This document shows positions 18,724 through 28,365 of a stretch of DNA of 64,000 bases, in pieces. Origin of the DNA: Chitinophaga caseinilytica (GTDB lineage Bacteria; Bacteroidota; Bacteroidia; Chitinophagales; Chitinophagaceae); NCBI RefSeq assembly GCF_038396765.1, contig NZ_CP150096.1, forward strand, positions 3,579,001 through 3,643,000. Reading direction: 5' to 3'. A program made the translations under genes and the position numbers. Within the stretch, counting starts at the first letter, position 1. Every line of letters starts with the position of its first letter. The notes beneath the pieces are model-generated. The model did no database searches and had not been told where the DNA came from. It saw only the letters and a program-made list of their open reading frames with translations.

Positions 18724-18747
18724 GAAAGCCCCCATGCGGGGGCTTCC
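18724..18747 (-). terminator. Hairpin terminator after the TonB receptor gene
   Basis: Perfect AAGCCCCC/GGGGGCTT stem with a 4-nt loop, immediately downstream of the minus-strand receptor gene. The T tract is short. Confidence 0.65.
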
Positions 18748-18758
18748 TGGTTAAATGG

Positions 18759-20933
18759 TTAAAAGCCCTGTTGCGAGGATGTTCGTCCGGATTCGGTCTC
18801 GATGCTGTTTTTCCGCGCTTTCGCGGCTTTTACGTTCGAGTTACCGAATTTGTAGTTGAACGTCAGGTTCACGGCGCGCGTGTCCATGTTCATCCTGCCC
18901 AGGTTATTGATGGATGAATATTGCACTTTGTATCGCATCTGGTTCGTGTTGAAGATGTCTACCGCCGCCAGTTTCAGGGAGCCGTTTCCTTTCATGATGG
19001 CTTTGCTCAGCCCCAGGTCTACGTTGCCCTGTGTTTTCAGGACGGCGTAACCCGCCATGATAGGCCCGCGCAGGTTGCCGTTCACCTCTGCCGTGAAGCC
19101 CTTGGGCAGCGTGAAGGAGTTCTGGATATTGGCGAAGGCCGTCACGCTGTTCTTCTTGTAATCGACACCGTCCAGTTTGGTATTAATACCCAGGTACAGG
19201 CCGGTAACGGTAAAGGTGGAGCGGATCTTGGGGGTGAAAGGCTTCACCCACACCACGTTCGCATATGCCAGGTTGAAATTGGTCTGGTTGTCGAAGCTCA
19301 TGATCTGCACTTTGGTGACGGGGTCCTGGCGGAAGGTCATGCTCAGGTTGTCGGTCATCCGGGTAAACGCCACGGTGGTGAACAGCTGGTATTTGTGGCT
19401 CCAGGTGCCCTGTACGGCCTGCGAAAGCATGGGCTTGATGTTGGGGTTGCCCTGGCGGAGCGAGTATGCGTTCACGTAGGTGATGAAAGGATTCACGATG
19501 TCGAACCCGAAACGGTTGATGCTCCTGCGGTAGCTGAAGCTGAACTGGTTCATCTGGTCCATGGCGTAGGAGGCAGACGCGCTGGGGAACAGCTGCACGT
19601 AGTCGCGGGAGAACTTTTGGTCCATGGTCAGACTGTTCCCTTTCGCATTGGTGTGCTCCATCCGCAGCATGGCGCTGAACGTCCATTTCTTGATGGTTTT
19701 GGTGGCGCCGGCATATGCTGCGTTCACGTTTTCCTTATATATGAAGTGGTTCGTTTTGCTGGGGTCGTTTTCCCATTTGCCGCTTTGCATCGTTTCCCAA
19801 TGCATGTTGTTGTCGGTTTCGGTGAAGGTGGTCTTCAATCCCGCTTCCAGCTTGAACGCTTTGAACTGTTGGGTATAATCCGCGCTGAGGGAATACAGGT
19901 CGATGGCGGATTCGGTAAAGTTGCGGATGTGGGTGGAGCTGCCGATGGGCGCTTCCGTCACATAGGCGTGGTATTGGCCGGAAAACTGGTCGTCCCAGTC
20001 TTTCCGGTGATTGAAGTAGTCGGCGTTGATGGTCAGTTCGTTCTTGTTTTTGGCGCTGGCGGTACGGAAGTACGCGTTCACGCTGGGGTTGACGAGGCGC
20101 TGCGTACCCGTGGCGCCCTGGCGGAAAATGGAGTCCGGGAGGGTGGTGTAGTTATCGCCCAGCCGGGTGCGGCGGTTGAACATGCTTTTCACGAGCACAC
20201 CAGCGGAGGAGGTTTTGGACAGATCGAAGTCGGCACCGGCGCGCACGTTGTGCGTATTCTTGTTTTCGCGGTTGTAATCGCTTTCGGTGAGCACGTATCC
20301 GTCGGTATACAGGCGGTCGTTGGTATTGTGGGTGAACGTTCTGGCGTAGTTATGATCGTAACCGCCATACAGGTTCACGCCTTTGCTGCGATGGTTCAGG
20401 GTGATGCCCTCGGTGGTGCGCAGGTAGCGCCCGAAGCCGCCGGTCAGCGTCACATTGCCGTTGGTGCCGAGGTCTTTGGGTTTGAACATTTTGATGTTGA
20501 TGATGGCACCGTCCTGCGCGTCATATTTACCGCTGGGCATGCTCATCAGCTCGATTTTGTCGATGTTGCTGCCTGCGGTGGAGGCGAGGAGGGTTTTGAG
20601 GTCTTCCCCGCTGAGGCGCGCCGGCCGCCCGTCCAGGTAAACGGTCACGGGCTTGCCGTTGAGCTGGAGATTGTTGTTATTGTCTGTGATGACGCCGGGA
20701 GATTTGGTGACCACGTCCCAGGCATTGGAGCCCGCTGCGGTTACCGACTTCCCGACGTTCACGATCATGGTGCCGCCCTGCATGGTAACAGGGGGCGTGG
20801 TGCTGGTGACCTCATGGGTCTTGAGCTGCTTGACGGAAGGAGCAGGGATGGAGTCTTTCTTTTGCTGCGCATAGGCGGAAGGAGCTGCGGAAAGAATAGT
20901 TGCTGAAATGATAGCGGTTAAAAAGGTTTGCAT
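18759..20933 (-). CDS. TonB-dependent receptor, outer-membrane beta-barrel family
   Basis: A 724-residue outer-membrane protein from the ATG at 20933, which gives a signal peptide (MQTFLTAIISATILSAAPSAYAQ). There is no carboxypeptidase-like N-domain. A plug domain comes first (MIVNVGKSVTAAGSNAWDVV, DGRPARLSGEDLKTLLAS, IELMSMPSGKYDAQDGAIINI) and a long barrel follows with many alternating aromatic and polar strands (QFSFSYRRSINR, RQGNPNIKPMLS). The ligand is unknown. It has its own -7 box and terminator and lies beside the LytS/LytTR pair. Confidence 0.92.
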   Translation of the reverse strand: MQTFLTAIISATILSAAPSAYAQQKKDSIPAPSVKQLKTHEVTSTTPPVTMQGGTMIVNVGKSVTAAGSNAWDVVTKSPGVITDNNNNLQLNGKPVTVYLDGRPARLSGEDLKTLLASTAGSNIDKIELMSMPSGKYDAQDGAIINIKMFKPKDLGTNGNVTLTGGFGRYLRTTEGITLNHRSKGVNLYGGYDHNYARTFTHNTNDRLYTDGYVLTESDYNRENKNTHNVRAGADFDLSKTSSAGVLVKSMFNRRTRLGDNYTTLPDSIFRQGATGTQRLVNPSVNAYFRTASAKNKNELTINADYFNHRKDWDDQFSGQYHAYVTEAPIGSSTHIRNFTESAIDLYSLSADYTQQFKAFKLEAGLKTTFTETDNNMHWETMQSGKWENDPSKTNHFIYKENVNAAYAGATKTIKKWTFSAMLRMEHTNAKGNSLTMDQKFSRDYVQLFPSASASYAMDQMNQFSFSYRRSINRFGFDIVNPFITYVNAYSLRQGNPNIKPMLSQAVQGTWSHKYQLFTTVAFTRMTDNLSMTFRQDPVTKVQIMSFDNQTNFNLAYANVVWVKPFTPKIRSTFTVTGLYLGINTKLDGVDYKKNSVTAFANIQNSFTLPKGFTAEVNGNLRGPIMAGYAVLKTQGNVDLGLSKAIMKGNGSLKLAAVDIFNTNQMRYKVQYSSINNLGRMNMDTRAVNLTFNYKFGNSNVKAAKARKNSIETESGRTSSQQGF

Positions 20934-20951
20934 ACACTGAATTTGATGATG

Positions 20952-20959
20952 CAAACTTA
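20952..20959 (-). promoter_or_regulatory. -7 box TAAGTTTG of the TonB receptor gene
   Basis: Perfect TAnnTTTG on the minus strand, 18 nt upstream of the ATG at 20933. Confidence 0.55.
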
Positions 20960-21059
20960 TACCGGCGCCCGCCGGACTAAAAATTCGATACACCAACAGC
21001 CTGTTTTACATGATGAAACCGGTTTGCGGTTGACGAATCGCGCTTCCTCTGCTGTACAA

Positions 21060-21092
21060 AGAAAAAAGCCGTCTTCCTACGAAAACGGCTTT
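21060..21092 (-). terminator. Terminator of the DinB-TraB operon
   Basis: AAAGCCGT/ACGGCTTT stem; on the minus strand it is followed by a T tract (A run at 21062-21067). Confidence 0.8.
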
Positions 21093-21115
21093 CAATTTAT
21101 TTGATAATCAATTAT

Positions 21116-21982
21116 TTATTTCACCGGTTCTACCTTAAAACCCTTCTTTTTCAGCAGACTGATCACACCTTTTTCACCGCCCAGGTGCATGGCCCCCACG
21201 GCAAAAAGTGCCCCGTTCTGCCGCATGGCCTTGTCCATCACGGGGATCCAGTTGCGGTTGCGGTTGTACACGAGCACGTCTTCATATCCCTTGAATTCGG
21301 GCGATTCCCCCAGCATCTGGTGCAACGCGGCCACATCGCCTTTCTTGTAATTGGCGATCAGCCGGCTGAAAATCGCCTTCTGTTTGGGAATGTCATTTAT
21401 ATAGTCCATGATCATCCGCGCCTCCAGCGAGTCGGGCATGTTGTCGAACACAGCTATCTGGTCGGCGATTTCTTCCAGCCCTTCCACCGGCTTGCCGGCG
21501 CCTTTGGCCAGTTCCATGAGCTTCTGTTCGTAGGAAACGGAAGTTTTGCATTCCAGCATTTTGGGAAGGATCACGCTGAGCAACACCATGGGCTTCATCT
21601 TTTTAAAGTTGACGAGGTCCATGCCCAGGCTGTCGCTCATGAAACGGTCCAGCTTCTTGAAATCTGCCGGGGTAAAGGCGTCGGAAAGGGAATAGCCCGG
21701 TTCGTTGCTTTGCAGCAGCGGTGCCATGGCCAGTATGAGATTCGGATCGTCCATATCTACTTCGAGGTAGAGCGATTGGGTGGTTTTGACGGCTTTTTCC
21801 AGTCCGGCGGGCATTTTGAAATCCCGCTCGCAGATAAGGTGGACGGTGCCGTAGAGGTACGACGGCTGGGAGAGGCCGTTGCCTGAAATCCTGTACAGCA
21901 GCGTTTGTTGGGCAAAAGCAGGGATCGTGAGGCAGAGGGATGCGATGACGGCGAACGTTTTTTTGAACATGAAGCGGAGCAT
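21116..21982 (-). CDS. TraB/GumN family protein
   Basis: A 288-residue exported protein with a signal peptide ending near AFAQQ. TraB/GumN marks are SYLYGTVHLICE near the N-terminus, an acidic EVDMDDP segment, and the C-terminal block NRNRNW followed by GALFAVGAMHLGGEKGVI, which carries the conserved His and Gly. Distant relatives include Tiki-type metalloproteases; substrate and activity are unknown here. The start is either 21982, directly after the upstream stop, or the ATG at 21970. Last gene of a four-gene operon. Confidence 0.9.
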   Translation of the reverse strand: MLRFMFKKTFAVIASLCLTIPAFAQQTLLYRISGNGLSQPSYLYGTVHLICERDFKMPAGLEKAVKTTQSLYLEVDMDDPNLILAMAPLLQSNEPGYSLSDAFTPADFKKLDRFMSDSLGMDLVNFKKMKPMVLLSVILPKMLECKTSVSYEQKLMELAKGAGKPVEGLEEIADQIAVFDNMPDSLEARMIMDYINDIPKQKAIFSRLIANYKKGDVAALHQMLGESPEFKGYEDVLVYNRNRNWIPVMDKAMRQNGALFAVGAMHLGGEKGVISLLKKKGFKVEPVK

Positions 21983-23041
21983 TTAAGTACGGGAATAATA
22001 TTGAAGGAGCTGGGCGGCGATCATTTCGAGATCGTCCGGTGTATGAAGGGCCGACAGGATGATCCGGTTGATACGGTCGCCCTGCGGATCGGGATAGGCG
22101 AAGGAGGAAATGAGCGAATCGCGGGACAGCAGCCAGCTGTACACCGCTTCCGACGGGTCTTCCAGCACGAACATGGGCAGTTCGTGGGGATGCGGCAGTT
22201 CATCGATGGCGCCGGTCAGCCGTTCCAGTGCGGTAATATTGCCGCGGAGCAGTTTGCGGGCGTCCGAGAAAGCGTGCTCGGCCTTCAGCCAGGCGAACGC
22301 GTTCGCAGGAATGATCGGCGTGCTGGCTGTGAAAAGCGGTAACCTGCGGATGGCGGCGATATCTGCCGCGTGCCCCGCCACCATGCCCCCTTCCAGGCTG
22401 TACGCCTTCGCCAGCGATGCGGTGATCAGGTAATGCGCGTTCTCCGATATGGGCAACATCCCCGAAATCCCTTCACCCCGCACCCCCAACACACCTATCC
22501 CGTGCGAATCGTCGATCAGGACGAGAGTTTTGCGCTCCAGGCGCGCCAATGCACTGAAATCATGCACTTCGCCGCGCAACGGGTCCACCGCGTCACTGAT
22601 GAGCACGTAAGTGTGGTCGGGCTCGCGGTTGAGCATGTCCACCGTCGTATCCAGCCAGTCCTCCCAATTCCCGGAAGTCACCGCCGCGCCGGGGAACCGC
22701 AACGCAGGGTGCGCGCCGGGCGCATACAACGGCGTTCCTTTGGTGACGGCATAGGTAACGGCCGCCTGGGCGGAAAGGTAGCCCGATGAGAAGCAGGCCG
22801 CCGCCTGTTGGCCGGTATGCACCGCCAGCGCATGTTCCAGCTCCTCGTACAGCCGCAGTTGCAGGTTGCCGATGCGGCTGCTGGGGTACACGCTGCCGAA
22901 GCGTTCCTGTCCTTCCGCCAGCAATTGCCGGAAAACGGGAGACGTGTGCATCCCCAGGTATGAAAACCCGGAGAAGAACAGCATTTCACGGCCGTCGCAA
23001 ACGACCGTCCTGCCGGGCATACTGTCTGTTATCTTGATCAT
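21983..23041 (-). CDS. PLP-dependent alpha-oxoamine synthase/aminotransferase (BioF/KBL-like)
   Basis: A 352-residue cytoplasmic PLP enzyme. The fold-type I signature is clear: LVLIDDSHGIGVLG (Asp and His near residues 177-180) and the Schiff-base lysine K212 in ITASLAKAYSLEGG. The N-terminal FFSGFSYLGM and SSRIGN segments match the oxoamine synthase subgroup (BioF, KBL, serine palmitoyltransferase). It is somewhat shorter than BioF (about 385). There are no other biotin genes nearby, so the product is uncertain. It lies 1 base after the small lipoprotein gene. Confidence 0.88.
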   Translation of the reverse strand: MIKITDSMPGRTVVCDGREMLFFSGFSYLGMHTSPVFRQLLAEGQERFGSVYPSSRIGNLQLRLYEELEHALAVHTGQQAAACFSSGYLSAQAAVTYAVTKGTPLYAPGAHPALRFPGAAVTSGNWEDWLDTTVDMLNREPDHTYVLISDAVDPLRGEVHDFSALARLERKTLVLIDDSHGIGVLGVRGEGISGMLPISENAHYLITASLAKAYSLEGGMVAGHAADIAAIRRLPLFTASTPIIPANAFAWLKAEHAFSDARKLLRGNITALERLTGAIDELPHPHELPMFVLEDPSEAVYSWLLSRDSLISSFAYPDPQGDRINRIILSALHTPDDLEMIAAQLLQYYSRT

Positions 23042-23042
23042 G

Positions 23043-23459
23043 TTACTGTTTCCGGGTGTGGAGCACGAAATAATATTCGCCGGTCGTCACTTTCATATCG
23101 AATTCCGTATCCGTCAATTTCACCACCTCCACCAAATGCTCAGACCCGCGCGATCCGTTGGCGCCCGTCACCGAAATGATCTTGCCGTTGCTGAGCAGGG
23201 AATACTTCCCGCTGTCGGGCACGCCGCCGATGGTGGCGATGAACAGGTCGTTGTCGAGAAACTGGTAGTAAGCGTCGCTGTAATATCCGTCTTTCAGGTC
23301 TTTGGCCTGCGAAGCCTGCACATGGTTATACGAACTTCCCGCGGGAACGGTCACGTCGTAGACTTTCCATTTCTTGTGTTGCAGCAGGGCGTTCGTTTTA
23401 CCGGAATTGCAGGCGGCGAGCGCTATCGCGGCCGATAGGAACAGGATGGGTATCTTCAT
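23043..23459 (-). CDS. Small lipoprotein of unknown function
   Basis: A 138-residue lipoprotein; the ATG at 23459 gives MKIPILFLSAAIALAACNSG with lipobox ALAAC. The mature part alternates short strands (KKWKVYDVTV, YYQFLDNDLFIATIGG, KYSLLSNGKIISVTG, FDMKVTTGEYYFVLH), suggesting a small beta-barrel of lipocalin-like type. The start overlaps the stop of the upstream DinB-like gene by 4 bases. A longer frame to 23699 has no signal and is rejected. Confidence 0.8.
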   Translation of the reverse strand: MKIPILFLSAAIALAACNSGKTNALLQHKKWKVYDVTVPAGSSYNHVQASQAKDLKDGYYSDAYYQFLDNDLFIATIGGVPDSGKYSLLSNGKIISVTGANGSRGSEHLVEVVKLTDTEFDMKVTTGEYYFVLHTRKQ

Positions 23460-23983
23460 TTGCCGGCGGCTTTTTCGTCGTTGAATTGTTGCGACCGCCC
23501 CACGGGAATGGATAAACTGTCCCATCCTTCTGCCCGCATGATCTTGCCGAGATACACGATCTGGCCCACGTGGTACGGATAATGGGAAAGCTGGCGATTG
23601 AGGGCGTCCATCACGGTATGCGGTTCGGTGCGGATGTAGACCGTTTTGCCGAGGTCTTCTTCTGAAAGGCTGTCGATGGCGCTGATCAGGCAATCCCATC
23701 CCTTATTCCACATATCCAGCAAATCGGCCATGGTAGCGTCTGGCGCATCGTCGATGAACTCGGCGTCGCGCTGGCGCCAGGGTTTTTCCCCGTCGCTGGT
23801 GAGGAAATCCGTGAAGCGCGACAGCATATTCCCGCTCATATGTTTGACGATGATATAAATATTGTTGGGCTGGCCCGCAGGCTGCCAGTGGATCTGCTGA
23901 TCGCTCAGCTGCCGGAAGGTTTTCTCGGCGAGTTCCTTGTAGGAGAGCAGTCGTTTCTTCGCACTGTCCAGGTAAAGTCTCAT
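23456..23983 (-). CDS. DinB-like DUF1572 family protein
   Basis: A 175-residue protein of the DinB/YfiT four-helix-bundle superfamily, DUF1572 branch. Typical blocks are IYIIVKHMSGNMLSRFTDFL with a metal-ligand His, TSDGEKPWRQRDAEF, and RQLSHYPYHVGQIVYLGK with two further His. Members are metal-binding and sometimes act as thiol-dependent transferases. First gene of the operon that runs to traB/gumN. A TACATTTA near-match to the -7 box lies at 24017-24010. Confidence 0.9.
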   Translation of the reverse strand: MRLYLDSAKKRLLSYKELAEKTFRQLSDQQIHWQPAGQPNNIYIIVKHMSGNMLSRFTDFLTSDGEKPWRQRDAEFIDDAPDATMADLLDMWNKGWDCLISAIDSLSEEDLGKTVYIRTEPHTVMDALNRQLSHYPYHVGQIVYLGKIMRAEGWDSLSIPVGRSQQFNDEKAAGK

Positions 23984-24022
23984 ACGGTTTGATCTTTTTG
24001 ATGGAAGATTAAATGTACGAAT

Positions 24023-25708
24023 TTATTCACCGGCCACGCTGTCGTCTCCCCGCCAATCGCCTACCGCTTCGATCTTCCCGTTTTCGATGCGGATGAGTTC
24101 CGTCCGGCTCCAGGGGCCGCCGGTTTTCAGTTTATATCCCATTTTCTCCAGTGCGGCGCGCGTGGCTTCCGGGAATTCCCTTTCCACCATCACATCTTCC
24201 GGCCACCATTGGTGATGGAATTTGGGTGCGTTGACGTTGGTTTTCGCATCGAGGCCGTATACGATGTCGTTAACGATAGTCTGGAACATGGATGTGATGA
24301 TGGTGGAGCCTCCCGGCGTGCCGGTCACCAGGTACGGCTTCCCGTTTTTCAGCACGATGGTGGGCGTCATGGAGCTGAGCATGCGCTTTCCCGGCGCGAT
24401 GGCGTTGGCTTCGGTGCCGAGCAGGCCGTACATGTTGGGCGCGCCGGGCTTCACGGAGAAATCGTCCATCTCGTTGTTGAGCAGGAACCCCGCGCCGCCC
24501 ACCACAACTTTGCTGCCGTAACCGCCGTTCAGTGTGGTGGTGACGGCCACGGCATTACCTTCGGCGTCTACCACGCTGAGGTGGGTGGTTTCCATGCTTT
24601 CGAAGGGGCCGCCGGCTTTGATGTCTTTGCTGGGCGTGGGTTTGCCGGGTGTGAAGTCTGCCATGCGCTGCCGGAGATAGGCGTTGCCGGTCAATTGCGC
24701 CACCGGTACTTTCACGAAGTCTGGATCGCCGAGGAATTCGGCACGGTCGGCATACGCCCGTCTTTCCGCTTCGATCATGCGCTGAACGGCTTCCGGGCTA
24801 TGGAACGCGAATTGTTCCGGATGCGTCGCATCCATCATGCCGAGCATTTGCTGCAGCCCGATGCCGCCGCTGCTGGGGAGGGGCATGCTGATGACGGTAT
24901 GCCCGCGGAAATCGAATTCCACGGGTTTGCGGGAAGCCGCTTTATAGGCGGCCATATCTTTTTCGGTGATGATCCCGCCGCCGCGTTTCATTTCTGCGGC
25001 TACGAGTTTGGCGGTTTCTCCGGCATAAAATCCTTTCATGCCTTTCCGCGCAATCCGGCGCAGGGTGCCGGCGAGGTCCCGCTGCACCAACGTATCGCCC
25101 GCTTTCCAGGGCGCATCTTTCACGAACGCCACGGGGCGCGTGTTCAGCTGGATAAATGCTTCCCGCAAACGGTTGAGCCCGTCGGCCTCGCGCTCCGTGA
25201 TCACGAACCCTTTCTCCGCCAGTTCGATAGCCGGCGCCGCGAGGCGGGAGAGGGGAAGCCTGCCATATTTCTGCGATGCCACGAGCCCCGCTACCGTTCC
25301 GGGTACCCCCGCGGCCAGGTGCCCGTCCAGCGACCGGCGCACCACCGGATTGCCGGCGGAATCCAGGTACATATCGCGGTACGCCCTGGCCGGGGCTTTC
25401 TCGCGGTAGTCGATCGAAATGTTCCGTCCGTCGGCCAGCCGCGCCACCAGAAAGCCCCCACCGCCCAGGTTCCCCGCCGCCGGATATACGACCGCCAGCG
25501 CCAGCTGCACCGCAATGGCCGCATCCACGGCATTGCCCCCTTCCCGCATGATCCGCGCACCCGCCTCGCTGGCCAGCGGATGGGCACTCGATACGGCGAA
25601 CCGCTTCGCTTCCATGTATTTACGAACGGAATAATGATATGGACCGGGCTGCTGCGCCACGGAAACCAGACAGGTCAACAGCAGCAGGGGGAACAAAAAG
25701 ATGCGCAT
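24023..25708 (-). CDS. ggt: Gamma-glutamyltransferase
   Basis: A 561-residue periplasmic enzyme that cleaves glutathione and transfers the gamma-glutamyl group. The ATG at 25708 gives a signal peptide (MRIFLFPLLLLTCLVSVAQQ); an ATG at 25726 is also open. Motifs: ASEAGARIMREGGNAVDAA, NLGGGGFLVAR, the auto-processing site SMETTHLSVVD (the first Thr of TTH becomes the nucleophile), the lid and substrate region LLNNEMDDFS, and SSMTPTIVLK plus GTPGGSTIITS. Length and motif order are normal. Transcribed divergently from the M14 peptidase. Confidence 0.96.
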   Translation of the reverse strand: MRIFLFPLLLLTCLVSVAQQPGPYHYSVRKYMEAKRFAVSSAHPLASEAGARIMREGGNAVDAAIAVQLALAVVYPAAGNLGGGGFLVARLADGRNISIDYREKAPARAYRDMYLDSAGNPVVRRSLDGHLAAGVPGTVAGLVASQKYGRLPLSRLAAPAIELAEKGFVITEREADGLNRLREAFIQLNTRPVAFVKDAPWKAGDTLVQRDLAGTLRRIARKGMKGFYAGETAKLVAAEMKRGGGIITEKDMAAYKAASRKPVEFDFRGHTVISMPLPSSGGIGLQQMLGMMDATHPEQFAFHSPEAVQRMIEAERRAYADRAEFLGDPDFVKVPVAQLTGNAYLRQRMADFTPGKPTPSKDIKAGGPFESMETTHLSVVDAEGNAVAVTTTLNGGYGSKVVVGGAGFLLNNEMDDFSVKPGAPNMYGLLGTEANAIAPGKRMLSSMTPTIVLKNGKPYLVTGTPGGSTIITSMFQTIVNDIVYGLDAKTNVNAPKFHHQWWPEDVMVEREFPEATRAALEKMGYKLKTGGPWSRTELIRIENGKIEAVGDWRGDDSVAGE

Positions 25709-25782
25709 AGGTCTCGAGCGTTTCACCCCAAAATACGGATATTTTCCGGGTTGGGGCGCGCTACCGCGATGCGCTTTTTCCC

Positions 25783-25790
25783 TATCTTAG
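25783..25790 (+). promoter_or_regulatory. Near-consensus -7 box TATCTTAG of the M14 peptidase gene
   Basis: Matches TAnnTTTG at all but one fixed base, 17 nt upstream of the ATG at 25808. Confidence 0.35.
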
Positions 25791-25807
25791 CCGGATACTA
25801 CGACCAT

Positions 25808-28303
25808 ATGAAGTCCTTTTTCTGCTCCTTTATCCTGACTATTTCCCTGCTGGCCGCCCGGGCGCAGCAATCCCCCTCGGAATTCCTCGGATACCCGCTG
25901 GGGACGAGGTTTACGCCACATCATAAAGTGGTAGATTATTTCCGTAAGCTGGCCGACGGCAACCGAATGGTACGGCTCGAGACGTACGGACAAACCTACG
26001 AAGGGAGACCCCTCATCCTGGCCGTGCTGTCTACACCGGAAAATATCGCGCGGATAGAAGATATCAGGAAAGGGAACCTCGCGCTGCTGGACGGTGGCGC
26101 AACGAAAGACCAGCCCGTCATCATCTGGCTGAGCTATAACGTGCATGGCAACGAAGCCGTGTCTACCGAAGCGGCCATGCGCACGGCGCATTCGCTGTTG
26201 ACCGACCGCCAGGAACTGCTGAAAAATGCGGTGATCATCATCGACCCCTGCCTCAACCCGGATGGGCGCGACCGCTACGTGAACTTCTACAATTCCGTGC
26301 ACGCCCGCATCCCCGACGCTACGCCTTTCTCGCGGGAGCACGTGGAGCCCTGGCCCGGTGGCCGCCCCAATCACTATTATTTCGATCTGAACCGCGACTG
26401 GGCCTGGCAATCGCAGGTGGAATCGCGGCAGCGCGTGGCGCAATATAACCGCTGGATGCCGCAGGTACACGTAGATTTTCATGAACAGGGCGTAGATGCG
26501 CCGTATTATTTCGCGCCGGCGGCGGAACCGCTGCACGATGCTGTAACCGAATGGCAGCGCGCCTTCCAGACGCAGATCGGGAAACATAACGCAACATATT
26601 TCGATGCCAACGGATGGCTGTATTTTACCAAAGAGCAGTTCGACCTGTTCTATCCCAGCTACGGCGATACCTATCCCACTTACAACGGCGCCATCGGTAT
26701 GACGTACGAACAGGGAGGAAGCGGCCGCGCCGGCCTGGCGATCCTCAACCGCGAAGGCGATACGCTGCGGTTGAAAGACCGGTTAGACCATCACTTTACG
26801 ACCGGGATCGCTACCATTGAAGTTTCCGTGGCGCAAGCGGGAAAACTGGTGGACGAATTCGGGAAATTCTTCCGGGATGCCCGTCAGCAGCCGGTTAGCG
26901 AATACAAAACTTTCGTGGTGAAGAGTGGCGGGAATACCGAAAAGCTCATGTCGCTGGTGGAAACACTGCGTAGGAACGATATTAAATACGGCTTCGCGAC
27001 GGGTAACTCCGCCGGTAATGGCTTCAATTATTTTACCGGTAAAACGGAGAATTTTTCCCTCGAAAAAGGTGACCTGGTGGTGAGCGCCTACCAGCCGCGC
27101 TCTACGATGGTGCGCGTGCTTTTTGAGCCGGTAGCACGGCTGACGGACAGCGTCACTTACGATATTACCGCCTGGGCGATGCCTTACGCCTATGGATTGC
27201 CCGCCTACGCCGTGAAGGCGCGGTTGCAGCCTGCGGTTTCGGATGCGCCGGAGAAAACGGAGATCCCCCCGGCAGCGGGTGCCACGTACGCCTACCTCGC
27301 CGCCTGGAACAGTATGAAGGACGTAAAATTCCTCGCCGCCCTGCTCAACCGCAACATGCGGGTCCGCTATGCCGAGGCGCCGTTCACCATCGGAGGGAAA
27401 ATCCATCCCGCGGGTACGCTGATCATCACCAAATCAGGCAATAGCTCGCTGGATGCGATCCCTGCCATTGCCGCACGTATGGGCGTGAACGTTACCCGCG
27501 TGCCAACGGGGTTCGTAGACAAAGGGGCTGATTTCGGCTCAGACAAGATCCGTTTCATCCGCAAGCCAAAAGTTGGCGTGCTCGCCGGAGACGGCGTGTC
27601 GTCCCTGGGAATGGGCGAAGTCTGGCATTATTTCGAAGAACAGATAGAATATCCGCTGACGGTGTTGCCCGTGGCGGCATTGCCCGGTTCCAGCTGGAAA
27701 GACCTCGATGTGCTGATCATCCCCGACGGCAGATATGAAGCGTTGAAAGATAAAAACACGGCTTCCCGGTTGAAAGACTGGGTATCCGCCGGCGGCCGCC
27801 TGATCGTGATGGAAGATGCCGTGGCGCAACTGGCAGAAGGCGAGTGGGGGATTGCCATGAAGAAGGAAAAGGACGAAGAGAAGGAAGGAGCTGACGACAA
27901 ACCGGCCAAGAGCCCATACATTAATTTAAAATCCTACGCCAACCGGGAGCGCGAAAGCGTGTCGGGATTTATCCCCGGCGCGATCTATAAAGTGCATATG
28001 GACAAAACCCATCCGCTGGCGTTCGGCTATCCTGAATACTACTATACGCTGAAACAGAACGATCAGTTGCTGGCGTATTTCAAGGACGATGGCTGGAACG
28101 TGGGCGCGCTCAAGGGCGACGATTACCTGACCGGTTTCGTGGGCGCCACGGCCCGGGAGCGCCTCCGCGACGGTCTCGTATTCGGCGTCAAGGAAATCGG
28201 CACCGGCGAAGTGGTGCTGATGACGGATAACCCGCTCTTCCGCTCCTTCTGGGAAAACGGTAAGCTGCTTTTCGGCAACGCCGTGTTCTTCGTGGGGCAG
28301 TAA
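25808..28303 (+). CDS. Secreted M14-family zinc carboxypeptidase
   Basis: An 831-residue exported peptidase. The ATG at 25808 gives the signal MKSFFCSFILTISLLAARAQ; the same frame is open far upstream only because it is antisense to ggt. The peptidase domain (about 40-350) has the zinc motif NVHGNEAVSTEA (H and E ligands), the third His in QVHVDFHEQG, and FDLNRDWAW. The C-terminal half includes a glutamine-amidotransferase-like region (KVGVLAGDGVSSLGMGEV). The exported neighbours ggt and asparaginase act on peptides, so a nutrient-scavenging role is plausible. Confidence 0.92.
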   Translation: MKSFFCSFILTISLLAARAQQSPSEFLGYPLGTRFTPHHKVVDYFRKLADGNRMVRLETYGQTYEGRPLILAVLSTPENIARIEDIRKGNLALLDGGATKDQPVIIWLSYNVHGNEAVSTEAAMRTAHSLLTDRQELLKNAVIIIDPCLNPDGRDRYVNFYNSVHARIPDATPFSREHVEPWPGGRPNHYYFDLNRDWAWQSQVESRQRVAQYNRWMPQVHVDFHEQGVDAPYYFAPAAEPLHDAVTEWQRAFQTQIGKHNATYFDANGWLYFTKEQFDLFYPSYGDTYPTYNGAIGMTYEQGGSGRAGLAILNREGDTLRLKDRLDHHFTTGIATIEVSVAQAGKLVDEFGKFFRDARQQPVSEYKTFVVKSGGNTEKLMSLVETLRRNDIKYGFATGNSAGNGFNYFTGKTENFSLEKGDLVVSAYQPRSTMVRVLFEPVARLTDSVTYDITAWAMPYAYGLPAYAVKARLQPAVSDAPEKTEIPPAAGATYAYLAAWNSMKDVKFLAALLNRNMRVRYAEAPFTIGGKIHPAGTLIITKSGNSSLDAIPAIAARMGVNVTRVPTGFVDKGADFGSDKIRFIRKPKVGVLAGDGVSSLGMGEVWHYFEEQIEYPLTVLPVAALPGSSWKDLDVLIIPDGRYEALKDKNTASRLKDWVSAGGRLIVMEDAVAQLAEGEWGIAMKKEKDEEKEGADDKPAKSPYINLKSYANRERESVSGFIPGAIYKVHMDKTHPLAFGYPEYYYTLKQNDQLLAYFKDDGWNVGALKGDDYLTGFVGATARERLRDGLVFGVKEIGTGEVVLMTDNPLFRSFWENGKLLFGNAVFFVGQ

Positions 28304-28312
28304 TGGAGGAAA

Positions 28313-28348
28313 ATCATTAGTGAAAAGGCTGGCCTTTTCACTAATGAT
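28313..28348 (+). terminator. Long perfect hairpin after the M14 peptidase gene
   Basis: A 16-bp perfect stem (ATCATTAGTGAAAAGG/CCTTTTCACTAATGAT) with a 4-nt loop, 9 nt after the stop. There is no T tract; termination or mRNA stabilisation is likely. Confidence 0.7.
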
Positions 28349-28365
28349 AGCTAATTTGAAGCATA

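Noticed and set aside
18921..20906. A 661-codon plus-strand open frame
   Set aside because: Antisense to another TonB receptor; no signal or motif.
24209..25807. Upstream extension of the M14 peptidase frame
   Set aside because: It is antisense to ggt; the signal peptide places the real start at 25808.
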